From Bacteroidaceae bacterium (GTDB lineage Bacteria; Bacteroidota; Bacteroidia; Bacteroidales; Bacteroidaceae): 63,833 nucleotides of DNA. The stretch is from the NCBI GenBank assembly GCA_017556045.1, contig JAFZFF010000069.1, positions 1 to 63,833 on the forward strand, read 5' to 3'. Under the pieces are notes generated by a model. It was not told the DNA's origin, ran no database searches, and saw only the letters and a program-made list of their open reading frames with translations. Of the stretch, positions 1-8,446 are shown in pieces; positions within the stretch are counted from its first letter, which is position 1; each line of letters begins with the position of its first letter. The position numbers and the translations under genes were made by a program.

Positions 1-1
1 C

Positions 2-169
2 GGTATGACCGACACCATGGGTCGTATGCACTCTGACGCTCAGTTCGCAGGTTCATCTTCAGTGCCCGCTCACGTAGAGATGATGGGCTTCCTCGGTATC
101 GGTAACAACCCGATGGTAGGTTGCACAGTAGCTTGCGCCGTAGACGTAGCTCAGGCACTCAACAAGTAA
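2..169 (+). CDS. 3' end of an unidentified protein gene (partial)
   Basis: This is the last 55 codons of a gene that begins before the window; the frame is open at the left edge. The readable tail includes MTDTMGRMHSDAQFAG and NNPMVGCTVACAVDVA, rich in small residues, and ends QALNK. I do not recognise the family and do not assign a function. Its last 164 bp recur at 13813-13976 and 25292-25455, so it is most likely the chromosomal gene whose 3' end is the integration site of the islands to its right. The stop is kept, so the product is restored after integration. Differences between copies are synonymous third-position changes (TTC/TTT, GCC/GCT). Confidence 0.7.
   Translation, partial: GMTDTMGRMHSDAQFAGSSSVPAHVEMMGFLGIGNNPMVGCTVACAVDVAQALNK
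6..169 (+). repeat. att-like direct repeat, copy 1 (left junction of island 1)
   Basis: A 164-bp block from TGACCGACACC to the stop codon. It differs from copy 2 at two positions and from copy 3 at one. Homology stops sharply at its left edge in copies 2 and 3, which have unrelated upstream sequence. This is what site-specific integration into a gene 3' end would leave. The integrase gene of island 1 starts about 390 bp downstream. Confidence 0.85.
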
Positions 170-191
170 TCTACTGATTAGATTATATGCC

Positions 192-226
192 AAATCCCTG
201 TAATCGAATAGGTTACAGGGATTTTT
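192..226 (+). terminator. Rho-independent terminator after copy 1
   Basis: AAATCCCTGTAA pairs with TTACAGGGATTT around a 9-nt loop and runs into a short T stretch. This terminator differs from the one behind copies 2 and 3, so island 1 appears to supply its own trailer for the gene it integrates into. Confidence 0.8.
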
Positions 227-425
227 GTTTGCTGTCGTTTCGATGGCAAACAAGCGGTAAGCAGGCAGCAATCTCAGATTTTCTACACGAGAAGATTCTC
301 TACAAACGAGAGTACCAAGTGTTCTGAGTTTAGTTAAAATCCTTGTAAACGGTGTTAAGAAAGTGGTGAAAACGTCTTGTCTGGAATACTCCAAAATACT
401 GAAAAAAGGGCTGTTTTTGACAATG

Positions 426-478
426 TTTTGCGACTTATATGCGACCATTTTTGTCATTTTTGCCATATGGTCGCAAAA
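426..478. repeat. probable integrase arm-type site cluster, left end of island 1
   Basis: TTTTGCGAC (426-434) and TGCGACCAT (440-448) are followed by ATGGTCGCA (467-475) and GTCGCAAAA (470-478), perfect 9-bp inverted partners. The 22-bp stretch 427-448 matches 13662-13683 at the other end of island 1 in 18 of 22 positions. The rest of 227-558 is AT-rich with no convincing gene. Confidence 0.55.
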
Positions 479-558
479 TTTGGCTTAATACACTGCATTA
501 CAGTTTAATACATATTTTTTGAGCGCTTCAAGTTGTCAAACATTAAAAACTTTGAAAG

Positions 559-1764
559 ATGACAAGAAGTTCATTTTCAGTACTCTTTGCAATTAGAGAG
601 AGTAAAGCAAGAAAGAATGGTAATGCGCCAATTGAGACCACAATTACCGTAAATGGTGAGAGAACGAGTTTTTCCACAGGTAAATTAGTACAGATTGACA
701 AGTGGGACAAGGCCAAACAACAGGTAAAAGGTAAAGATGACGAGGCCAGAAGTCTAAACCTGTTTCTACAAGCAGTAAAGAACAAACTCTACGAGAAAGA
801 AACGGAGTTGATGGAACGCGGCTTCGTGGTTACCGCAGAACTATTACGCGATGCCTACTTTGACAAGGTAGAAGCTTTGAAAGAGAAAACTCTACTCTCT
901 GTTCTGAGAGAACACAACGAGGAACGTAAGCTGATGGTTGGAAAAACTGTTGCACCTGCTACCTATTACGCGTTTGAACACACAGAATGCCTTTTGAAGA
1001 AGTTTATCAAAGAGAAGTACGAGCGTAATGATATTTATCTGAGAGAGTTGAATGTGGGTTTTATTCAGAGCTTCCATGCATATCTACTCCAAATCATGGG
1101 ACAGAACTCCACAACGAAACATTTGAAGTTTTTGAAAAAGATTGTCAACCTCGCGGTAGCTAATTGCTACATCACATATAATCCACTTAATATATATAAG
1201 GTAGAACGCGAACCTGTAGAGATTGACTTCTTGAATGAAGAGGAGCTGAGAAAGATTATAAACTTCGATACCCCCATACCACGCTTCGAGAGGGCGAAAG
1301 ATATGTTCCTGTTTGGATGTTTTACAGGTTTGAGCTACATTGATATAAAGACATTATTACCAGAACACATAGAGAGAGATAATGAAGGGAGAATATGGAT
1401 AAAGAAACGGAGAGTGAAAACAGGTGTTCTTTCAAGGATTCCTTTGCTTCCCATGGCCAAGATGATTTTGGATAAATACAAAGGCGGTGGAAGAATGCTT
1501 CCCATCCAAGACCCTGCAGATATAAACAAATACTTGAAAGATATAGCCATCCTATGCAACATCAATAAGCGGATAACCTTTCACACAAGCAGACATACAT
1601 TTGCCTCCACTGTAACTTTGGCCAATAACATATCCTTGGAAGTAGTCTCAAAAATGCTCGGTCATACAAATACACGAATGACTACCCACTATGCAAAACT
1701 TGTAGATAAATGCATAGGCGAGCAGATGGATAAACTAATGGATTCATATCAAGAAGAGGTTTAA
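559..1764 (+). CDS. tyrosine recombinase (integrase of island 1), IntDOT-like
   Basis: A 401-residue integrase expected to cut and join the att repeats flanking island 1. It has the usual order: an arm-DNA-binding N-terminus (residues 1-90), a SAM-like core-binding domain (about 110-210) and a catalytic domain (about 225-395). Visible catalytic residues are HTSRH (HxxR), LGHTNTRM (His) and HYAKL (Tyr nucleophile). The first catalytic Arg, normally in TGLRxSD, is replaced (TGLSYID). A serine at this place is known in the CTnDOT integrase. It is clearly homologous to the integrase at 23937-25157. It lies beside att copy 1, with arm-like repeats just upstream. Confidence 0.92.
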   Translation: MTRSSFSVLFAIRESKARKNGNAPIETTITVNGERTSFSTGKLVQIDKWDKAKQQVKGKDDEARSLNLFLQAVKNKLYEKETELMERGFVVTAELLRDAYFDKVEALKEKTLLSVLREHNEERKLMVGKTVAPATYYAFEHTECLLKKFIKEKYERNDIYLRELNVGFIQSFHAYLLQIMGQNSTTKHLKFLKKIVNLAVANCYITYNPLNIYKVEREPVEIDFLNEEELRKIINFDTPIPRFERAKDMFLFGCFTGLSYIDIKTLLPEHIERDNEGRIWIKKRRVKTGVLSRIPLLPMAKMILDKYKGGGRMLPIQDPADINKYLKDIAILCNINKRITFHTSRHTFASTVTLANNISLEVVSKMLGHTNTRMTTHYAKLVDKCIGEQMDKLMDSYQEEV

Positions 1765-1820
1765 TCAAAGCTTTGAACAAGTTTCGTCCCACTTATTTTT
1801 AATAGGTGGGATTTTCTTGC

Positions 1821-1828
1821 TACCTTTG
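1821..1828 (+). promoter_or_regulatory. Bacteroidota -7 promoter box TACCTTTG
   Basis: TACCTTTG matches TAnnTTTG and lies 24 bp before the ATG at 1852. Because a GTG at 1828 would overlap the box, the ATG at 1852 is the better start for the next gene. No clear -33 TTTG is seen. Confidence 0.55.
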
Positions 1829-1851
1829 TGTCAATCGAAGAACATTACGCT

Positions 1852-2844
1852 ATGAAAATAAAAGAACTTCCCGATTTCAAACGTGATTGGAATATTATGT
1901 TCAAAGACAACAATCATGACTTGTTGGAATATGTAATTGAAGTGGCCAATAAATTTCACCCTTCATTTGATGGCATAGACTTTTCTCAGTCCACAGACCC
2001 TATGACTTTTAATAATAGATACATTGAAAGTAGATTAGACTTGCGTGAAAGATATGACCGTATGCGTGCAATGGGTTTTCTCAAGGATTATTGTTGGGAG
2101 ACATATGAAAAGAATTATGCAGATAGGGGAATTCTTGATGCGTCCTTTCTGAATAAATTCCTTGATGAACAACTTCAAAATACCATCATGGCTTATGGGC
2201 TAGACGTTAGTAAGTTCTGGTACTTGCTTCTTTATGTCAACGATTATGTTAAAGACACATGTGTAAATGCATTTAAAGTAGGTGCACCATTGCTTGATGA
2301 ATTGAATGAAATGAACGAAAAACTTTCTGATACCACGGAAGTAATTTTCAAAAAGGATGGAAAGAAGAAGTTTTCTACTGACAGGAAAGAGGTAGTCAAC
2401 ATCCTTAAGATAGCAATGCGGCATTTTATACATGATTACAACAATATTGTAGAAAATCCAGATGTGAATATCCGCGAACGATTGAAAGAAATAGGACTTG
2501 ACAATGTAATATACAATAGCCGCTGTCTGAATTGGAATGAGTTCGTAACAATAGATATGTCCTATCAGCAATACAAGTTCGCTGAAATGATGCTTTATTT
2601 CTTGAAAGATAAAAAAGGAACAACTCCTCCACTTATAAAGGAGAAGATTTACAAAGAAAAGAACTTCTTTGTTTCAATGCTACTTTATGTCGTGGGACTA
2701 TATTCAGAAGATGAAGAAACCGCAAAGACAAAATGGTACGAACCATATTACAATGATAAGGATAACCGCAATCTCTCTTACCTAGTAGCAAAATACAAGA
2801 ATCGGAAGTTTCCACATTCTTCTCCGAAAATTTACTGGGAGTAA
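1852..2844 (+). CDS. hypothetical protein of island 1
   Basis: About 330 residues, not recognised. The ATG at 1852 is preferred over an upstream GTG (1828) because the -7 promoter box covers the GTG. The protein is charged, largely helical in appearance and rich in aromatic residues, with stretches such as YLLLYVNDYVKD and a basic C-terminus ending KFPHSSPKIYWE. No signal peptide or clear membrane segment is seen. It sits between the integrase and a promoter-structured-RNA unit and is probably transcribed alone. A role in control of excision or in cargo function is possible, but nothing in the sequence shows it. Low GC fits the rest of island 1. Confidence 0.7.
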   Translation: MKIKELPDFKRDWNIMFKDNNHDLLEYVIEVANKFHPSFDGIDFSQSTDPMTFNNRYIESRLDLRERYDRMRAMGFLKDYCWETYEKNYADRGILDASFLNKFLDEQLQNTIMAYGLDVSKFWYLLLYVNDYVKDTCVNAFKVGAPLLDELNEMNEKLSDTTEVIFKKDGKKKFSTDRKEVVNILKIAMRHFIHDYNNIVENPDVNIRERLKEIGLDNVIYNSRCLNWNEFVTIDMSYQQYKFAEMMLYFLKDKKGTTPPLIKEKIYKEKNFFVSMLLYVVGLYSEDEETAKTKWYEPYYNDKDNRNLSYLVAKYKNRKFPHSSPKIYWE

Positions 2845-2972
2845 ACAATATTATAATCTATAGCTAAATGCGTGCTGAAAAGGTTACACTTTTTGGTACG
2901 CTTTTTTTTTGCGTACTAAAAATTCTCCAACGCACAGTACGCATCTATATATCTGATTTACAGTCTTTTATA

Positions 2973-3004
2973 TTTGTTTATTCCAGAAATCCCCCCTACC
3001 TTTG
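2973..3004 (+). promoter_or_regulatory. Bacteroidota promoter upstream of structured leader
   Basis: TTTG (2973-2976), a 20-bp spacer, then TACCTTTG (2997-3004). This is a full match to the Bacteroidota consensus. Transcription should start near 3010 and run through the structured RNA at 3071-3188 into the gene at 3269. A 62-codon open frame across the promoter (2868-3056) is not considered real. Confidence 0.75.
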
Positions 3005-3070
3005 CAACGTCAAAACACGACAAGCGCTCATTAAAATACTTACCATACCACACTAAAGGATAAGATGGAA

Positions 3071-3188
3071 GATATATCATAAGATACCCCCAGGCAGTAG
3101 GCTAAGCGGACACAGCACCTCTCTCGCAAGGAGAGGCCCTGAAAACGGGTAAGACGCGGATAAGGAGGAGGGGAAGGTAATGAATATC
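3071..3188 (+). ncRNA. candidate structured RNA (leader or independent ncRNA)
   Basis: A 118-nt, GC-rich segment in AT-rich surroundings with a nested closing stem: GATAT (3071-3075) pairs ATATC (3184-3188), TCAT (3077-3080) pairs ATGA (3180-3183), TACC (3085-3088) pairs GGTA (3176-3179), and CCC (3089-3091) pairs GGG (3171-3173). Inside are a hairpin CCTCTC/GAGAGG (3118-3136) and a smaller CCC/GGG hairpin (3137-3149), giving a multi-branched fold. It lies about 60 nt downstream of a strong promoter and 80 nt before the next start codon. I cannot match it to a known riboswitch, ribozyme or RNA family. Confidence 0.55.
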
Positions 3189-3268
3189 ACGTTGAGGCCA
3201 TAGTGGAATACAAAAAAGAATTATTAAACTTAAAACCTAATGCTGTAGAGGTCAAGCGTAAAAACATT

Positions 3269-4288
3269 ATGAATAAGAAATATTCAACCCCCTCAGAGAA
3301 TGCTAACGAAGTTATTAACAATCAAAATTCAAATGAAATGAAAGAGCAAAGCAAAGTGGTGACGACCCCAAACGCAGTAGAGAGTAATAACGCAGTAGCA
3401 ACTGCAAGTGTAGAACAAATTAAAAATGAAACAATGGAAAAAAGTAGAACTTGGAGAGCAACTATCAATGGTGAAGTACGAGATATTATTATCGCTTTCA
3501 CCGATTACAACATGGAACTTCCAAAGAAGAAGCAAGATTTATTTAAGTTGGTAGATAAGGAGAACTTGCTTCCTGTAATGTACAACTTCGCCTCACCAGA
3601 TGTTTTCTGGAGAGAGAACTACATCCTTACCGATTGTGAGGGTTACGAGATTGAGAAAGACACACCTAATGTGTACGTGCTGTGTCCAGAACCAGAAACA
3701 AACTGTAGAATCTTCTTCGATGAAATTCTTGAAGACGTTTCTATCCACACTTTTGACTCTGTACAGGAATGGGCTAAAGCAGTTGGAACAACCAATCAGT
3801 TAAGTTTGAGCTTCAATAAGGTAAAGGAAGTAGGTGTAGCAGCAGTAGCTGTAGGAGACGAAGCAGCAAAGGAAATATTCGCTTTTGCAAAGAAGAATAA
3901 GGTTAACAACACCATTGCAGAGATTCTCCTTGATGCTCATTTGACTCCTCAAACAGTTTCCAAGATGATGCTTGGTCATAAGCCTAAGATGGAGCTAACC
4001 TTGGGTAGAACTCCCGAGATGGCACAAGAACTATACGACCAATGCTGCTTAACATTTGGTGAGGGTGAAACCAAGAAGCGTTATGTAGGTCGTGCTATAA
4101 ATTCTATTCTGAAACAAGAGAAGTACAGTTTCGATTTGGTAATGGAGGCACTAAAAACTATTCCTGCTTCCGATGTAGCCTATGCTAAGCTCATGGATTG
4201 TGGCGCAAAAGAGGCCTGCATTATGGGTACACTTATTACATGGATGATTGGGCTGCAACGTCACGATTCAGTAGGAATGGCTGCATAA
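3269..4288 (+). CDS. hypothetical protein downstream of structured RNA
   Basis: About 339 residues, unrecognised. ATG at 3269 is chosen. A GTG at 3203 would extend it into the 3' side of the structured leader, and later in-frame ATGs (3340, 3433) are also possible. The first 55 residues are low-complexity (Asn, Glu, Val, Ala) and probably disordered. The remainder is a compact acidic domain followed by a helical segment with GRAINSILKQEKYSF near the end. No membrane segments are seen. Its place before the helicase-like gene suggests a replication or maintenance role for the island, but that is inferred from position only. Confidence 0.65.
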   Translation: MNKKYSTPSENANEVINNQNSNEMKEQSKVVTTPNAVESNNAVATASVEQIKNETMEKSRTWRATINGEVRDIIIAFTDYNMELPKKKQDLFKLVDKENLLPVMYNFASPDVFWRENYILTDCEGYEIEKDTPNVYVLCPEPETNCRIFFDEILEDVSIHTFDSVQEWAKAVGTTNQLSLSFNKVKEVGVAAVAVGDEAAKEIFAFAKKNKVNNTIAEILLDAHLTPQTVSKMMLGHKPKMELTLGRTPEMAQELYDQCCLTFGEGETKKRYVGRAINSILKQEKYSFDLVMEALKTIPASDVAYAKLMDCGAKEACIMGTLITWMIGLQRHDSVGMAA

Positions 4289-4376
4289 ATCCAATCAAAG
4301 GACAGGTCTGGGTGAGAGACAGACTTGTTCTTGATTTAAGAACTTCGCAAGGTCAATGTAAGAAAATTTACAGATT

Positions 4377-4547
4377 ATGGATATATATAAATACAACCTT
4401 ACATACAACTACGAAGATTATGAAGCAATAATTGACGTAGAATCCACCTACAGCGAGCGTAAGAAAAATATTCAAGAAATAAGGCATGATAAAGTACGAA
4501 ATCAAAGAAAAGGACGGTTATCTGGATATGATAGACCTACCCCATAA
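4377..4547 (+). CDS. small overlapping ORF, 56 residues
   Basis: ATG at 4377 opens a 56-codon frame beginning MDIYKYNLTYNYEDYEA and ending in a basic tail RKGRLSGYDRPTP. It lies between the previous gene and the helicase-like gene and overlaps the start of the latter by 62 bp in another frame. The composition (acidic and tyrosine-rich first half, basic second half) looks protein-like. It may be translationally coupled to the next gene. No family is recognised. Confidence 0.4.
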   Translation: MDIYKYNLTYNYEDYEAIIDVESTYSERKKNIQEIRHDKVRNQRKGRLSGYDRPTP

Positions 4548-6231
4548 TTGCATCTTCAATAAGGTGCGAACAGGTTGTGGAGGTACAACAATAGCGTTAC
4601 GAAACGAAGAAAACTACATCATCGCTGTACCTACCACAGAGTTGGTTGTAAACAAGCTTAATTCTACCGAGAATCTATTAGGCCTATATGGTGACTTTAC
4701 GCCAACATTGAAGGATGGGTTGATTAGTTACACCCAACGAAACGGAGTAAAGAAAATCATGTGCACCTATGACAAACTGCCCAAGTTAGTTGAGCTTATC
4801 AATACGGCAGACTACCGTTTGTTGGTTGATGAATACCACAACCTGCTTAAACAATACATGTTTCGCTCTGCGGCCATAAATGGCGTGCTTGATAATTTCA
4901 GAGAGTTCAAATCATTCTGTTTCATGTCTGCGACCCCGATAGATGTAGAACTTAAACCAGATGTGTTGAGAGATGTGCCAGAGTACTATGCTGATTGGAG
5001 TGAAGAGCAAAACCTTTTTATCGCTCCGTTTCAGTCAAACAAACCTTATCAGTACGTAACCAACTTCATCAACCATTATAAAAAGGATGGTTACATCATC
5101 GTGAATGGGCACAAGTCTTACGAAGCATTCTTCTTTCTGAATAGCGTGAGGGAGATTGCCAACATAATAAAGGGAACTAACCTTACAAACGACAATTGTC
5201 GTGTGATATGTGCCAATGAAAGGGAGAATAGAGAGAAGCTTGGAGATATTACAATCTCCTCATCGGTAAGTGAGAGTAAACAGTTCAATTTCATTACCTG
5301 TAAATCCTTCGAGGGAGCAGACTTCTTTTCTGAAACAGGTTTGTGTTTTGTAGTCAGTAATGTTCATGTCAAACATACATTGGCGAGCATAGATCTAGAT
5401 ATACCACAGATTGCAGGAAGAATCAGAAACAAGGAGAATCCTTTTAGAAACATGATTATTCATATCTTCAACACCAAGCACGATGATTCATTCATGAGTT
5501 ATGAAGATTACAAAGAAGCCACCAAGAAAGAATTGGACATAGCTAAAGAAAGAGCTGCTGCATTTAATCTACTCTCACCAGAAGCTAAGAAACAACAAGC
5601 AAAGGAGGTCAAGGATTCCTTATACATAAGATATGCTAATGGTGTGTTTGAGGTTAATGATAGAATCGTGAACTATAAACTATATGAATACAAGTTGACA
5701 CACCAGATATATAGTTCATCTCACGGCCTACAACAGGCATACGATAAAAGCGGAGCTATTCACTCAAAAGTGCATTGGCAAAGATTTGAGTGCAGTGACC
5801 TCAATAGATATGGTAAAAGCCCCTCATTTATAGAGATAGCCCAACAATACTATAACTTGAAGTTTGATTTCAACAATGCAAGAGCTGAAATTGAAAAGAA
5901 ATATCCATTCATCAGCGAAGCGTTTCAGTTGTTAGGTTTCCAAGAGATACGGAGGTTGAGAACAATGAAGGCCGTAAAGGAAGCTTTGGTGCAAGCTAAA
6001 CTTGCCAATCGTCCCAACCATGATGAAGTGTTTAGGCTATTATCAGAGGATATAGAGTTAGGACGTTTCTACCAGACTTATGAACTAAATGAAATCTGTG
6101 AAAAGTACGGATTGAAGAAGATTAAGGAACTTGATGAGTGGTTCGTGATAAAAAGCGATACTCACCGAGTTGATGGAACTCCCAGATATGGATATTGGAT
6201 AAAAGCAGTAAGAGCGCCAAAAGAAGGATAA
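4486..6231 (+). CDS. superfamily 2 helicase-like protein with altered P-loop
   Basis: 581 residues. The first 320 carry SF2-helicase landmarks: a P-loop-like GCGGTT (30-35), DEYH (115-118) as motif II, MSATP (147-151) as motif III and QIAGRIRN (308-315) as motif VI. The motif I lysine is absent: the expected GxGKT reads GCGGT. Either ATP is bound differently or the protein is a non-canonical ATPase. The C-terminal 250 residues are unrecognised, Lys/Glu-rich and helical, and may bind DNA or a partner. It probably serves replication or maintenance of island 1. The start ATG follows directly on the small overlapping ORF. A hairpin terminator follows. Confidence 0.65.
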   Translation: MIKYEIKEKDGYLDMIDLPHNCIFNKVRTGCGGTTIALRNEENYIIAVPTTELVVNKLNSTENLLGLYGDFTPTLKDGLISYTQRNGVKKIMCTYDKLPKLVELINTADYRLLVDEYHNLLKQYMFRSAAINGVLDNFREFKSFCFMSATPIDVELKPDVLRDVPEYYADWSEEQNLFIAPFQSNKPYQYVTNFINHYKKDGYIIVNGHKSYEAFFFLNSVREIANIIKGTNLTNDNCRVICANERENREKLGDITISSSVSESKQFNFITCKSFEGADFFSETGLCFVVSNVHVKHTLASIDLDIPQIAGRIRNKENPFRNMIIHIFNTKHDDSFMSYEDYKEATKKELDIAKERAAAFNLLSPEAKKQQAKEVKDSLYIRYANGVFEVNDRIVNYKLYEYKLTHQIYSSSHGLQQAYDKSGAIHSKVHWQRFECSDLNRYGKSPSFIEIAQQYYNLKFDFNNARAEIEKKYPFISEAFQLLGFQEIRRLRTMKAVKEALVQAKLANRPNHDEVFRLLSEDIELGRFYQTYELNEICEKYGLKKIKELDEWFVIKSDTHRVDGTPRYGYWIKAVRAPKEG

Positions 6232-6237
6232 CACCAT

Positions 6238-6280
6238 CAAAGCGGATTCCCAACTTTTCTCGGGAATCTGCTTTTCATTT
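6238..6280 (+). terminator. Rho-independent terminator
   Basis: AAAGCGGATTCCC pairs with GGGAATCTGCTTT (one mismatch) around an 8-nt loop and is followed by a T-rich run. It ends the 3269-6231 transcription unit. Confidence 0.8.
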
Positions 6281-6662
6281 TTTATAACGATATATAGCAT
6301 CCACTCTGTAAATATACAATCCAACTGCAATCATTAAAAAGAATACTTTAGGCCAGAAATACACGTCCATAGATAAACTAAAAAGAGAGGCTAAGACAAA
6401 CAGGTAACGATACTTTATATAAATCTCCCCCTCCCCATATCTATATTCCCAACTCAATATATACAAGAGTTCTCTACAGGTGTGACCTCCACCCCAAACA
6501 CCCCTCCCTCTGGTAAATGATTAAAAAGCATGCTTTTACAAAAAAGAGTTTCATATGGTAAAATCTAAAATAGCAGATTAAAAAAGTAAAGAGCCAATGT
6601 AATAACAGCAAAATTATTATAGGTAATAAACGTAATCAATAACCATTTAATCATTTACTATT
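6281..6662. other. non-coding AT-rich interval
   Basis: Short open frames on the minus strand here show no start context or recognisable composition. It probably holds the promoter and 5' UTR of the DUF3871 gene. I see no perfect promoter consensus, only an A/T-rich leader before the ATG at 6663. Confidence 0.5.
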
Positions 6663-7598
6663 ATGAACGAACTTAATTTGACAACAGGCGTGAACTTCCT
6701 TGAAGCAAACACAAACGCAATCACACTCGAAGAACTCACAGAGCAATGCGTAGTCCCCACATGGGCAAACCAAGAGTTGACAATCTCACATCAAGACTTT
6801 ATTCGTACCGTACACGATGCAGCGTGCAATGTCTTTGCAGGAGAGACTATCAACACTCCCGAGATACGTGTCAGTCACATCGTGAGAGGTAGAATCCCTT
6901 CCGCACTTGGTAAGCGGTCAAGCGAACTCCTTGAATCTGAGAAAACCCAATTCTTCCAAAGACTTGCGTTTGCTTTCACTATCCCAAGCCTACATGAGTG
7001 CATTGATGGGCAACGTTTGGAACTCTGCATTGGAGGTGTCCGCAACTACTCGGATTTGAACCTCTATCGTGCTAATCGTGGAATGGAGAAATTCACAGTC
7101 TTCATTGGATGGCGCGTGAATGTGTGCAGTAATCAAGTGCTTACAGGTGAAGGTGTACGCTTATCCTTTGAAGTGATGTCACTGCATGACCTTTACAAAG
7201 CTGTTTTGGATTTGTTTTACAACTTTAATCTTGAAAAGGATATAGAGTTGTTGCAGTCACTAACGCAAGTAAGGTTGGATGAGAGGACGTTTGCGCAAAT
7301 CATTGGGCGAATGAGACTCTATCAAGCACTACCAAGCTATCTACAGCGCAGAATCCCCAAGTTGCTTATCACTGATAGTCAGATAAACAATGTTTGTCGT
7401 GACTACTACAACAATCCCAACTTTGGGCACAAGGGCAACACCATCTCTATGTTTGATTTCCACAATCTGCTTACGGAAGCTAACAAGAGCAGCTATGTTG
7501 ACAGCTATGTGCAGCGTGGAATCAATGCTACGGAAATAACCTTGGGAATCTGCAAGGCATTGCAAGGAGAATCTGAATACTCTTGGTTCTTGGGCTAA
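6663..7598 (+). CDS. DUF3871 family protein
   Basis: 311 residues. The central pattern LCIGGVRNYSDLNLY followed by EKFTVFIGWRVNVCSN matches what I recall of DUF3871, a Bacteroidota family common on mobile elements and of unknown biochemistry. Also visible are RIPSALGKR in the first third and a C-terminal NNPNFGHKG-NTISMFDFHNLLTEA segment typical of these proteins. It appears cytosolic, with no signal or membrane segment. It has its own terminator (7618-7656), so it is probably monocistronic. Partners in such elements are often RadC-like proteins, as seen next. Confidence 0.75.
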   Translation: MNELNLTTGVNFLEANTNAITLEELTEQCVVPTWANQELTISHQDFIRTVHDAACNVFAGETINTPEIRVSHIVRGRIPSALGKRSSELLESEKTQFFQRLAFAFTIPSLHECIDGQRLELCIGGVRNYSDLNLYRANRGMEKFTVFIGWRVNVCSNQVLTGEGVRLSFEVMSLHDLYKAVLDLFYNFNLEKDIELLQSLTQVRLDERTFAQIIGRMRLYQALPSYLQRRIPKLLITDSQINNVCRDYYNNPNFGHKGNTISMFDFHNLLTEANKSSYVDSYVQRGINATEITLGICKALQGESEYSWFLG

Positions 7599-7617
7599 TC
7601 ATCTTTGCTCATTCATT

Positions 7618-7656
7618 TGAGAGGGCATCCCATTACGGTGGGGTGTCCTCTTTTCT
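7618..7656 (+). terminator. Rho-independent terminator
   Basis: GAGAGGGCATCCC pairs with GGGGTGTCCTCT, followed by TTTTC. It sits 20 bp past the DUF3871 stop and before the ATG at 7686, which argues against using an earlier TTG-type start for the RadC-like gene. Confidence 0.8.
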
Positions 7657-7685
7657 TATTTAATAACTATACAAATACAGATTAT

Positions 7686-8135
7686 ATGACAAACAACATC
7701 GTTTCAGAGGTAGCTCTTTCATATAAGAATAGAGTACCATACAATCAAAGACAAAAGGTTATCACCTCACATAGTGCTTACGAAGTTCTCACAAACATAT
7801 TCCCTGCAGATACCATAGACTACAGAGAAACATTTATCGTGCTCTATCTGAATAAAGCAAGTCAAGTGTTAGGTTACTCAATCATTTCTGAGGGAGGGAC
7901 AGCAAGTGTGTCAGTAGATGTGAAGCTGATTATCCAAGCAGCTTTACTTGCTAATGCTTCTGCAATCATCATTGCACACAATCATCCAAGCGGTAATCTA
8001 CGTCCAAGCATAGAGGATAACAGACTAACAAAAAGAGTGGCAGAGGCTGCAAAGCTATTTGACATTGCAGTCCTTGACCATTTGATTGTCACAAGTGAGA
8101 GTTTTTATAGTTTTTCAGATAACGGAGATATTTAA
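7686..8135 (+). CDS. RadC-like JAB/MPN domain protein
   Basis: 149 residues from the ATG at 7686. A single JAB1/MPN+ domain is visible: an upstream catalytic Glu region (YSIISEGGTASVSVD), then HNHPSGN and SIEDNRLT, giving the zinc-binding HxH...D pattern. The N-terminal helix-hairpin-helix domain of long RadC proteins is absent. This short form is common on Bacteroidota mobile elements, where it is annotated as a DNA repair protein although its true substrate is unknown. Its stop overlaps the start of the next gene (TAATG), so the two are translationally coupled. Confidence 0.85.
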   Translation: MTNNIVSEVALSYKNRVPYNQRQKVITSHSAYEVLTNIFPADTIDYRETFIVLYLNKASQVLGYSIISEGGTASVSVDVKLIIQAALLANASAIIIAHNHPSGNLRPSIEDNRLTKRVAEAAKLFDIAVLDHLIVTSESFYSFSDNGDI

Positions 8136-8338
8136 TGATTATGGAATACATCATTTTACTTGATTACACAGATGGCGAGGTAATCAAAATCAGACTGAGT
8201 GAACAAGAAACAATCCTTGGAAATGAAGCAGAGGATTTTGAAGAGTTCTTGCGGACATTGGAAGACAAGTACAATTTCAAACTTGATAATTGTTGTTGGA
8301 TGAGTACAACCAATTTGAAAGAACGAAGCTATCTCTAA
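8135..8338 (+). CDS. small acidic protein coupled to RadC-like gene
   Basis: 67 residues; its ATG overlaps the preceding stop codon by one base. The sequence is acidic and compact (IILLDYTDGEVIKIRL, EDFEEFLRTLED, NFKLDNCCWMS). It has the look of the small accessory proteins found after radC on Bacteroidota elements. The function is unknown. The start could be either of two close ATGs (8135 or 8141). Confidence 0.7.
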   Translation: MIMEYIILLDYTDGEVIKIRLSEQETILGNEAEDFEEFLRTLEDKYNFKLDNCCWMSTTNLKERSYL

Positions 8339-8415
8339 TGTTCACTTTCATTATTAGTGAATGTTTCTATGACTATCAGTACATTACAATTTGATGGCCA
8401 AAAGGAACATTCACT
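8338..8415. promoter_or_regulatory. inverted-repeat operator/terminator-like site
   Basis: AGTGAATGT (8356-8364) has a perfect inverted partner ACATTCACT (8407-8415). A related arm ATGTTCACT (8338-8346) can pair with 8356-8364 using two wobble pairs to form a hairpin. The arrangement lies between the small gene and the recombinase gene (8447), so it could be a terminator plus an operator for the recombinase. Confidence 0.45.
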
Positions 8416-8446
8416 TTTATTCATTAACTAATAAAACAGAACATTT

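Noticed and set aside
2868-3056. 62-codon open frame upstream of the structured RNA
   Set aside because: It runs across the consensus promoter at 2973-3004 and has low-complexity, non-protein-like composition.
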